Shown in pieces: positions 33,607 through 40,480 of a DNA stretch of 64,000 bases. The stretch is taken from contig NZ_VFES01000019.1 of NCBI RefSeq assembly GCF_007858185.1, forward strand, positions 50,742-114,741, in the 5' to 3' direction. Positions within the stretch are counted from its first letter, which is position 1. Each line of letters opens with the position of its first letter. This DNA is from Pseudomonas grimontii. Its GTDB lineage: Bacteria > Pseudomonadota > Gammaproteobacteria > Pseudomonadales > Pseudomonadaceae. Position numbers and translations under genes: made by a program. Under the pieces are notes generated by a model. That model searched no databases and was not told the DNA's origin. It worked only from the letters and a program-made list of their open reading frames with translations.

Positions 33607-34539
33607 TCAGCAGTGGCTGATCAGTTGCTTCAACACCGTCTTGAAGGTTTCGATCTGGTCCTGGCTGAACTCGGCGAACACCTTGTCCTGCTGTTCCCGT
33701 GCAATGGCCCAGAGGTCTTCGGTCTGTTCAATGCCCGCAGCGGTCAGGCGCACACCGTGTTCATCGTCGTCGACCAGCCCCTTGCGCTTGAGGTTGGCCA
33801 CGGCGTCATCGATTTCCCGCACCGGCATCGCCACTTCCCGCAATAGATCGCTGGCGCTCAGGCGGGCGTCGTTCTCCAGCACCATCAGCATCCGCGCCTC
33901 GTTGGTGCGCAGGCCGGTGGACAGTTGCCGGGGCTGGTAGCTGGACTGGTAGGCGCGCACCGCCTGGGTCATCAGGTAATACAGGTTGTGGCTCAGGCGC
34001 CCCTGGAAGTGGCTGCTCGGCGGTTGGCTTTCGTCCCGCTTGGTCATGCGCGTATGGGGCAGGACCATGGAGTAGGCGCCCTGATGATAGAGCAGCGGCG
34101 AACGGCCAAAATCGTCGAAGGCCACCACCTTGCCGATCATGATCCAGTGATCGCCGCCATCCACCTGTTGGTATTTTTCACAGTGAAAACGGGCCGAACA
34201 ATCGGCGAACACCGGCGCCCCGCCCTCCCCCGGCTCATAGGCGATCTCGGCGAAGCGGTCGTCCTTGGGCCGGGCAAAATTGTTCGAAAGGTCGATCTGG
34301 TCGGCCGCCAGCACGTTGACCGCGAAATGGCTGGCCTCCTCGAAGACCCCGTGACTGCTGGAGCGTTTGTCGATGCTCCACAGCACCAGCGGTGGGTCCA
34401 GGGACACCGAGTTGAAACTGTTGGCGGTAACACCCACCTTGCGGCCAGAGGCGTCGGCGGCGGTGACCACGGTCACGCCCGTGGCAAAGTTGCCCAAGGC
34501 CCGGCGAAAGGCGCGTGGGTCGAAGGTCGATTCAGACAT
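33607..34539 (-). CDS. 4-hydroxyphenylacetate 3-hydroxylase, reductase component (C1 type) with MarR-like C-terminal domain
   Basis: The 310-aa protein starts with a flavin reductase domain (about residues 5-165; FATGVTVVTAADASGRKVGVT then TANSFNSVSLDPPLVLWSID overlap the FMN site). It ends in a MarR-like winged-helix domain (about 185-308; LRTNEARMLMVLENDARLSA). This two-domain plan matches the C1 component of Acinetobacter baumannii p-hydroxyphenylacetate hydroxylase, whose C-terminal domain binds the aromatic substrate and stimulates NADH oxidation. It supplies reduced FMN to the oxygenase. It follows the C2 gene by 56 bp and GGGAG precedes ATG 34539. It lacks similarity to the short reductase HpaC. 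Confidence 0.88.
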   Translation of the reverse strand: MSESTFDPRAFRRALGNFATGVTVVTAADASGRKVGVTANSFNSVSLDPPLVLWSIDKRSSSHGVFEEASHFAVNVLAADQIDLSNNFARPKDDRFAEIAYEPGEGGAPVFADCSARFHCEKYQQVDGGDHWIMIGKVVAFDDFGRSPLLYHQGAYSMVLPHTRMTKRDESQPPSSHFQGRLSHNLYYLMTQAVRAYQSSYQPRQLSTGLRTNEARMLMVLENDARLSASDLLREVAMPVREIDDAVANLKRKGLVDDDEHGVRLTAAGIEQTEDLWAIAREQQDKVFAEFSQDQIETFKTVLKQLISHC

Positions 34540-34595
34540 GCAAGACTCCCGGGCTGCGTCAGGCGCAGCCCTGATTGTTGTTTTCAAAAACGGGT

Positions 34596-35765
34596 TCAGA
34601 TCATGCTCGGGTCGGGCTCCAGGCCCATCAACTCGCGGCCGAGGATCTGTGCACAGACGTCGTAGTCGGTGTAGGCATGGGCGCCGGTCATGTGCGAGTC
34701 GCGGAACAGGCGCTGCATCTCGTTGTGCTCAAACCAGGCGTTGCCGCCGGCGGCCTCGAACAGACGGTCCACCGCCTGGATGCACATCTTGGTCGCGTAG
34801 GCCTGGTTGGTGCGCCAGAACGCCAGGGTCTCGCGGGTTGGGTAGCGCTGCTGTTCACTGTGTTCGGCGTGTTCGTTCCAGGTTTTTTCGAGGAAGGCGC
34901 GCGCGGCGGCCACCTGGTGAGTCGACTCGGCCAGGCGCATCAACGCCGGGGTCGCGGCACCGACTGCCGCCCCGGTATAGGCGCGCACGCGGGTCTTGGT
35001 TTTTTCGCGGAACACCTCGAGCATTCGCTCGGCGACGCCCAGGCTGACGGTGGAAAAGCCGCTGGCAAAGTAAGGCCGGTACGGTGAGTAGAAAATCTTG
35101 CTGTCGGGGTACAGCCCAAAGCCGGCGGACTTGCCTTCCATCATGTCCTTGGCTTTCTGGATGCGGTGCTCCGGCACCCAGGCCTTGTCGATGATCAAGG
35201 TCTTGGTGCCGCTGCCTTTCATGCCGGCGGCAAACCAGTCATCGCGGATCTGGTAGTCGCTGCGCGGCAGCACCGCGAAACAATAATCCGGGGTGCCCTG
35301 GGCGTTGTTGCGGCGAAACCCGACGATCGCCCACTCAGCGTGATCACAGCCGCTGCTCCAGCCCATTTCACCGCTGAACAACACGCCGCCCTCGACTTCC
35401 TCGGTGCGCCCAAACGGCGCAATGCTGCTGCTCGCAGTAGCATCCGGGTCAGTGCCCCAGACCTCCTGCTGCAGTTGGGCCGAGAACAGCGCCAATTGAT
35501 GGCTGTGGGTACACAACAGGCTCATGGCCCAGGCCGTGCTGGCGCAGGCTCCGGCGAGCAACGCGATGCAGTCGGCAAACTGCGGCAGCGACAACTCCAT
35601 GCCGCCGAACGCTTTGGGCTGAAACACACGGTGCATGCCGATGCTTTTGAGCAGCGCAATATTCTCGGCGGGCACCTTGCGGTCCTGCTCGGCCACAAAG
35701 GCATTGGCGGCGATGGTCGGCAGGATGGACTTGAGGTCTTCGAGGAGCGGGTTTGGCTTTTTCAT
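34596..35765 (-). CDS. 4-hydroxyphenylacetate 3-hydroxylase, oxygenase component (C2 type)
   Basis: The 389-aa flavin monooxygenase has an acyl-CoA dehydrogenase fold and hydroxylates 4-hydroxyphenylacetate to 3,4-dihydroxyphenylacetate with reduced FMN and oxygen. Long conserved stretches match what I recall of Acinetobacter C2: AGACASTAWAMSLLCTHSHQ, MMEGKSAGFGLYPDSKIFYS, MRLAESTHQVAAARAFLEKT and MTGAHAYTDYDVCAQILGRE. The protein is about 30 residues shorter at the N-terminus than A. baumannii C2. This gene and C1 fill the missing first step of the hpa pathway, since no hpaBC is present. A direct repeat of CCTTCCAG upstream may be a control site. Confidence 0.9.
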   Translation of the reverse strand: MKKPNPLLEDLKSILPTIAANAFVAEQDRKVPAENIALLKSIGMHRVFQPKAFGGMELSLPQFADCIALLAGACASTAWAMSLLCTHSHQLALFSAQLQQEVWGTDPDATASSSIAPFGRTEEVEGGVLFSGEMGWSSGCDHAEWAIVGFRRNNAQGTPDYCFAVLPRSDYQIRDDWFAAGMKGSGTKTLIIDKAWVPEHRIQKAKDMMEGKSAGFGLYPDSKIFYSPYRPYFASGFSTVSLGVAERMLEVFREKTKTRVRAYTGAAVGAATPALMRLAESTHQVAAARAFLEKTWNEHAEHSEQQRYPTRETLAFWRTNQAYATKMCIQAVDRLFEAAGGNAWFEHNEMQRLFRDSHMTGAHAYTDYDVCAQILGRELMGLEPDPSMI

Positions 35766-35848
35766 GGATGGCCCTGCTTATTATTGGATGTCCGGGCACC
35801 GCCATAAATCGAGGCATGGCGCCGGATGCAGGGCCAGTATGGAGCGCG

Positions 35849-35876
35849 CCTTCCAGGCAGAACATGCACCTTCCAG
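35849..35876. promoter_or_regulatory. Direct repeat in the C2/aldehyde dehydrogenase intergenic region
   Basis: CCTTCCAG occurs at 35849-35856 and again at 35869-35876, 20 bp apart. It lies between the divergent C2 and aldehyde dehydrogenase genes and could bind an activator of the hydroxylase. No protein can be assigned from sequence. Confidence 0.35.
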
Positions 35877-35929
35877 AGTCAAGATTGTACTTTTCAAAGG
35901 CTCAGGCGGGTCCGCCGTGCACAAGCACT

Positions 35930-35967
35930 GGCAGCCACAGACATGCCGCTCGGCAGCCACAGTCAAG
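35930..35967 (+). promoter_or_regulatory. Putative FeaR-type direct repeats before the aldehyde dehydrogenase
   Basis: GGCAGCCACAGACATG (35930-35945) and GGCAGCCACAGTCAAG (35952-35967) share their first 11 bases exactly and start 22 bp apart. The proximal copy differs by one base from the distal box before the FAD oxidase at 17500. The layout suits an AraC-family activator, with the start codon 62 bp downstream. Confidence 0.7.
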
Positions 35968-36028
35968 CCCGTTCCGGCCACGGGGATTAACCTCGGTTTT
36001 TTCAATGTCTGCCACCAGGAAAAACCCC

Positions 36029-37516
36029 ATGAGCGATATTCCACTGCTGCCCCAGGTTGAAGCCTTCCTCCGTCGAAACCATGCGTTGTTCATCGACGGT
36101 GGCTACGTCGAGAGTCATTCCAGCCAGCGCCTGGAGGTGATCAACCCGGCCACTGGGCAGGTCATCGCCGACGTCGCCGACGCCGACCCGGCCGACATCG
36201 ACGCAGCGGTGGCGTCCGCGAGCCGAGGCTTCAAGCAGTGGTCGCAGGTCGCACCGGCAGTGCGCGGCAACGTGCTGCTCAAGCTGGCCGACCTGCTGGA
36301 GCAACACCGCGAAGAACTGGCGCAGATCGAAACCTGCCAGTCGGGCAAGATCATCCAGATTTCCCGTGCTTTCGAAGTCGACCAGGCCGCGCACTTCCTG
36401 CGTTACTACGCCGGCTGGGCCACCAAGATCAGCGGCCAGACCATCACCCCGTCGCTGCCCTCCTTCGCCGGCGAGCGCTACACCGCGTTCACCCTGCGCG
36501 AGCCGGTCGGGGTAGTGGTCGGCATCGTGCCGTGGAATTTCTCGACCATGATCGCCATCTGGAAACTCGCCTCGGCGCTGGTGACCGGTTGCAGCATCAT
36601 CATCAAGCCCAGCGAGTTCACGCCACTGACCATCCTGCGCATCGCCGAACTGGCGATTGACGCCGGCCTTCCCGCCGGCGCGCTGAACGTCTTGACCGGC
36701 GGCGGCAGCGTCGGCAAAGGCCTGATCGAACACCCCGGCACCGACAAGGTGTCGTTCACCGGCTCCGTGCCGACCGGGATTGCAGTGGGCCAGAGTGCCA
36801 TGGGCGCCGGCCTGACCCGGGCCACCCTTGAGCTGGGCGGGAAAAACTCGGCCGGGTTCCTGCGCGATGTGGACCTGGACAAGGCCGTCAACGGCATCAT
36901 CGAAGCGGGCTTTCTGCACTCCGGGCAAATCTGCGCCGCTGCCGAACGCTTCTTTGTGCATCGTTCGCAGATCGAAGCGGTCATGGACAAACTGGCCCAG
37001 CGCCTGAGCACGCTGAACATCGGCTCGCCCCTGGATGAGCGCACCGAATTCGGCCCGGTCACCAACCGCCAGCACCAACTCAAACTCGGCGAGTTCTTCG
37101 CCAAGGCCCGCGCCGAAAACAACCGCATCATTCACGGTGGCAACCTGATCGACCGTCCTGGCTGTTACGTCGAGCCGACAATCATCCTCGCCAACAGCGT
37201 CAACGACACCCTGCTCAACGAAGAGACCTTCGGCCCCATTGCCACGTTCTTGCCCTACGACAGCGAAGAAGAACTGCTGGCCTTGATGAACAACACACCC
37301 TACGGCTTGAGCGCCAGCCTGTGGACCAACGACCTGGGCAAGGCCTTGCGCATGGTGCCTGCCATCGAGGCCGGCACAGTGTGGGTGAACATGCACACGA
37401 TGCTGGACCCGGCGGTGCCGTTTGGCGGCAACAAATCCTCGGGGATAGGCCGGGAGTTCGGCAGTGCGTTCATTGATGACTACACCGAGCTGAAGTCGGT
37501 GATGATTCGCTACTGA
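36029..37516 (+). CDS. Phenylacetaldehyde dehydrogenase-like aldehyde dehydrogenase (FeaB type)
   Basis: The 495-aa NAD-dependent ALDH has the catalytic Cys in HSGQICAAAERFF and Glu in LELGGKN. The N-terminal layout LPQVEAFLRRNHALFIDGGY, the C-terminal GTVWVNMHTMLDPAVPFGGN and the ending LKSVMIRY resemble FeaB (499 aa). It should oxidise phenylacetaldehyde, or its 4-hydroxy and 3,4-dihydroxy forms, to the acids used by the hydroxylase and hpa operon. It is divergent from the C2 gene and carries FeaR-type repeats. vanA lies downstream but has its own promoter. Confidence 0.82.
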   Translation: MSDIPLLPQVEAFLRRNHALFIDGGYVESHSSQRLEVINPATGQVIADVADADPADIDAAVASASRGFKQWSQVAPAVRGNVLLKLADLLEQHREELAQIETCQSGKIIQISRAFEVDQAAHFLRYYAGWATKISGQTITPSLPSFAGERYTAFTLREPVGVVVGIVPWNFSTMIAIWKLASALVTGCSIIIKPSEFTPLTILRIAELAIDAGLPAGALNVLTGGGSVGKGLIEHPGTDKVSFTGSVPTGIAVGQSAMGAGLTRATLELGGKNSAGFLRDVDLDKAVNGIIEAGFLHSGQICAAAERFFVHRSQIEAVMDKLAQRLSTLNIGSPLDERTEFGPVTNRQHQLKLGEFFAKARAENNRIIHGGNLIDRPGCYVEPTIILANSVNDTLLNEETFGPIATFLPYDSEEELLALMNNTPYGLSASLWTNDLGKALRMVPAIEAGTVWVNMHTMLDPAVPFGGNKSSGIGREFGSAFIDDYTELKSVMIRY

Positions 37517-37524
37517 CTTCATAC

Positions 37525-37536
37525 AGTGGATCCATT
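37525..37536. promoter_or_regulatory. Putative VanR operator (distal)
   Basis: AGTGGATCCATT shares the TGGATCCA core with the proximal operator 84 bp downstream. It lies 8 bp after the aldehyde dehydrogenase stop and upstream of the vanA promoter. The core resembles the VanR-bound ATTGGATCCAAT sites known from Caulobacter. Confidence 0.6.
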
Positions 37537-37582
37537 GAAGTATAAATGTCCGATAATCGCCCAATAAAACAGCGATATAAGA

Positions 37583-37611
37583 TTGACTCTCCATCAGGCC
37601 AGCCATTTAAT
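37583..37611 (+). promoter_or_regulatory. vanA promoter
   Basis: TTGACT (37583-37588) and TTTAAT (37606-37611) are 17 bp apart. The -10 box lies within the proximal VanR palindrome, so repressor binding would exclude RNA polymerase. The start point should be near 37618, about 34 bp before ATG 37652. Confidence 0.7.
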
Positions 37612-37623
37612 GGATCCATTAAA
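37606..37623. promoter_or_regulatory. Putative VanR operator (proximal)
   Basis: TTTAATGGATCCATTAAA is a perfect 18-bp palindrome overlapping the vanA -10 box. It contains the same TGGATCCA core as the distal site. Confidence 0.75.
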
Positions 37624-37651
37624 AGAATAATCCATTGCCTGGAGAGTCATC

Positions 37652-38713
37652 ATGTACCCCAAGAACACGTGGTATGTCGCTTGCACCCCCGATGAAATCG
37701 CGCACAAGCCCCTGGGTCGACAGATCTGCGGCGAAAAGATGGTGTTTTATCGTGGCCAGGAAGGCGCCGTGGTGGCGGTCGAGGACTTCTGTCCTCATCG
37801 CGGTGCGCCGCTGTCACTGGGGTATGTCGAAAACGGCAACCTGGTCTGCGGCTACCACGGACTGGTCATGGGCGGCGACGGCAAGACCGTGGAAATGCCC
37901 GGCCAGCGGGTACGCGGCTTTCCGTGCAACAAGACCTTTGCCGCCGTTGAGCGCTACGGCTTCATCTGGGTGTGGCCCGGCGATCAGGCCCAGGCCGACC
38001 CGGCGCTGATCCACCACTTGGAATGGGCCGTGAGTGACCAATGGGCTTATGGCGGCGGGCTGTTTGACATCCAGTGCGACTACCGCCTGATGATCGACAA
38101 CCTGATGGACCTGACCCACGAAACCTACGTGCACGCCTCCAGCATCGGCCAGAAGGAAATCGACGAAACGCCGCCCGTGACCACGGTGGACGGCGATGAA
38201 GTCGTCACTGCCCGGCACATGGAAAACATCATGGCCCCGCCGTTCTGGCGCATGGCCCTGCGCGGTAATAACCTCGCCGATGACGTGCCGGTGGACCGCT
38301 GGCAGATCTGCCGCTTCACCCCGCCCAGCCATGTATTGATCGAAGTCGGCGTGGCCCACGCCGGCAAAGGTGGCTATAACGCCGCCCCCGAACACAAGGC
38401 CGCGAGCATCGTGGTCGACTTCATCACCCCGCAGACCGACACCTCGATCTGGTACTTCTGGGGCATGGCGCGCAACTTCAACCCCCACGATGAGGCACTG
38501 ACCGCGAGCATTCGCGAGGGCCAGGGCAAGATCTTCAGTGAAGACCTGGAGATGCTCGAGCGCCAGCAGCAGAACCTGCTGGCCCACCCGCAGCGCAACC
38601 TGCTCAAGTTGAATATCGACGCGGGCGGCGTGCAGTCGCGCAAGATCCTGGAGCGACTGATTGCCAGGGAACGCGCCCTCGAACCGCACCTGATCACCAC
38701 CACCACCGCCTGA
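37652..38713 (+). CDS. vanA: Vanillate O-demethylase oxygenase subunit
   Basis: The 353-aa Rieske non-haem iron oxygenase demethylates vanillate to protocatechuate and formaldehyde. The Rieske cluster ligands are in DFCPHRGAPLS (Cys-x-His) and LVCGYHG (Cys-x2-His). The mononuclear iron site is in DNLMDLTHETYVHASS. Length and the MYPKNTWYVACTPDEI start are typical of VanA. GGAG lies 7 bp before ATG 37652. It is followed by vanB after 29 bp and is repressed, by inference, by the convergent vanR. Confidence 0.93.
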   Translation: MYPKNTWYVACTPDEIAHKPLGRQICGEKMVFYRGQEGAVVAVEDFCPHRGAPLSLGYVENGNLVCGYHGLVMGGDGKTVEMPGQRVRGFPCNKTFAAVERYGFIWVWPGDQAQADPALIHHLEWAVSDQWAYGGGLFDIQCDYRLMIDNLMDLTHETYVHASSIGQKEIDETPPVTTVDGDEVVTARHMENIMAPPFWRMALRGNNLADDVPVDRWQICRFTPPSHVLIEVGVAHAGKGGYNAAPEHKAASIVVDFITPQTDTSIWYFWGMARNFNPHDEALTASIREGQGKIFSEDLEMLERQQQNLLAHPQRNLLKLNIDAGGVQSRKILERLIARERALEPHLITTTTA

Positions 38714-38742
38714 ACAGCGCGACAACTTTGCGAGGACCGAAC

Positions 38743-39693
38743 ATGATCGATGTGGTGGTGGTATCCCGTCATAACGAAGCCCAGGACATTTGCAGCTATG
38801 AACTGGCCAGTGTCGATGGCCAGCCGCTGCCGGCCTTCAGTGCCGGCGCGCATATCGACGTGCACCTGCCCGATGGGCTGGTGCGCCAGTATTCGCTGTG
38901 CAATCACCCTGAGGAACGCCATCGTTATGTGATTGGCGTGCTCAAGGACCCGGCCTCTCGGGGCGGCTCGCGCACCTTGCACGAGCAGGTCCACGAGGGC
39001 GCACACCTGACCATCAGCGAGCCACGCAACCTGTTTCCCCTGGCCCACGACGCGCGGCGCAGCCTGCTGTTTGCCGGTGGCATCGGCATCACCCCGCTCC
39101 TGTGCATGGCCGAGCGCCTGGACCATGCGGGTGCCGACTTCGAACTGCATTACTGCGCCCGTGCCAGTGAGCGTGCGGCGTTTGTGCAGCGGCTCAAGGC
39201 GTCGCCGTTTGCCGAGCGGGTGTTCCTGCATTTCGATGAGCAGCCGCACACGGCCTTGAAGGCTGCCGAGGTGCTGGCGGCGCCCGCAGACGACGTGCAC
39301 CTGTATGTCTGCGGCCCTGGCGGGTTCATGCAGCATGTGCTCGACAGCGCACGCGCACAGGGCTGGCAGGAAGACTGCCTGCACCGCGAATACTTTAGCG
39401 CGGCCCCGGTGGACAGCAGCCTCGACGGCGGCTTTTCGGTGAAGCTCGGCAGCAGCGGCCAGGTCTTCGAAATTCCCGCCGACAAGACCGTGGTCCAGGT
39501 CCTGGAAAGCCATGGCATCGAGATTGCCGTGTCCTGCGAACAGGGGATTTGCGGCACCTGCCTGACCCGCGTGCTGGAGGGCATACCGGAGCACCGCGAC
39601 CTGTTCCTCACCGAGCAGGAACAGGCGCTGAATGATCAGTTCACGCCCTGCTGCTCACGCTCGAAGACCCCGCTGCTGGTGCTCGATATCTGA
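38743..39693 (+). CDS. vanB: Vanillate O-demethylase reductase subunit
   Basis: The 316-aa reductase feeds electrons from NADH to VanA. An N-terminal flavin domain (RQYSLCNHP) and NAD domain (LLFAGGIGITPLLCMAERL) precede a plant-type 2Fe-2S domain. The cluster motif is SCEQGICGTCLTRVLEG with a later Cys in FTPCCSRS. GCGAGGA lies before ATG 38743. Only 6 bp separate its stop from that of convergent vanR. Confidence 0.93.
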   Translation: MIDVVVVSRHNEAQDICSYELASVDGQPLPAFSAGAHIDVHLPDGLVRQYSLCNHPEERHRYVIGVLKDPASRGGSRTLHEQVHEGAHLTISEPRNLFPLAHDARRSLLFAGGIGITPLLCMAERLDHAGADFELHYCARASERAAFVQRLKASPFAERVFLHFDEQPHTALKAAEVLAAPADDVHLYVCGPGGFMQHVLDSARAQGWQEDCLHREYFSAAPVDSSLDGGFSVKLGSSGQVFEIPADKTVVQVLESHGIEIAVSCEQGICGTCLTRVLEGIPEHRDLFLTEQEQALNDQFTPCCSRSKTPLLVLDI

Positions 39694-39699
39694 CAGGGT

Positions 39700-40413
39700 T
39701 CACGACGCGGGCAAAATCACCTTCATGCGCGCGGCGGCGGTGGCTGAACTGAAGATCTCGGCATAGCGCAACGTTGCATTGGCGTGCTCACGCATGATGG
39801 CTTCGGCCCGTGCGCCCTGGCGATTGACCAGGGCGTCGAAGACCGAGTGATGCTGCATGTGGGCATAGTTGAAGCGTCGGTACTCGCGAGCCATGTCCTC
39901 GCGATCCACCGCCAGCGCGGTCACCGAGGCGAACGGCAAGTGATCATTGCGGGCCAGCGCGTCGGCGATCGCCGGGTTGTGGCTGCCTTCGACGATAACC
40001 TGGTGAAAACGCATGTTCAGGTCGTGATAGACCTCGAGGTCATCCTCGGTCACGTAGCCCTTTTCGAACAGTTGATCGCCTTCCACCAGGCAGCGCTCAA
40101 GTACTCTGCGTGCCTCGTCGGACAAACCACGCTCGGCGGTTTGACGCGCAGCCAGGCCCTCAAGCACACCCCGCACTTCGACGGCGCCGGCAATGTCGCT
40201 GGGGCTGACCGAACGCACCTGATAGCCGCGCCCGCCAAACGGCACCAGCAGCCCTTCCTGTTCGAGGGTACGAAAGGCCATGCGCACCGGCATGCGTGAC
40301 ACGCCGAACAGTTGCGCCGTGGGAATCTCCATCAGCCGTTCGCCCGCCGCCAACTCCCCGCTGGCAATCATCTTGCGCAGTGCAACCAGCACCAATTGAC
40401 CGGGTTTACTCAT
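39700..40413 (-). CDS. vanR: VanR, GntR-family repressor of vanAB
   Basis: The 237-aa FCD-type GntR regulator has the DNA-binding half LMEIPTAQLFGVSRMPVRMA (about residues 28-47) and a helical effector domain with VYHDLNMRFHQVIVEGSHNP. Position and family match VanR, which represses vanAB until vanillate binds. The TGGATCCA palindromes before vanA are its probable operators; none is seen before vanR itself. GGAAG precedes ATG 40413. Confidence 0.87.
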   Translation of the reverse strand: MSKPGQLVLVALRKMIASGELAAGERLMEIPTAQLFGVSRMPVRMAFRTLEQEGLLVPFGGRGYQVRSVSPSDIAGAVEVRGVLEGLAARQTAERGLSDEARRVLERCLVEGDQLFEKGYVTEDDLEVYHDLNMRFHQVIVEGSHNPAIADALARNDHLPFASVTALAVDREDMAREYRRFNYAHMQHHSVFDALVNRQGARAEAIMREHANATLRYAEIFSSATAAARMKVILPAS

Positions 40414-40480
40414 CCAGGCAACTTCCAGAAAACGTGAGCCGCCATGGTACCGCAAGTAGAACCGCAATCACCTGGCCGCG

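Noticed and set aside
36002..37606. 534-codon open frame on the minus strand
   Set aside because: Complement of the FeaB-like aldehyde dehydrogenase, and it would also cover the FeaR boxes and the van operator; low-complexity product.
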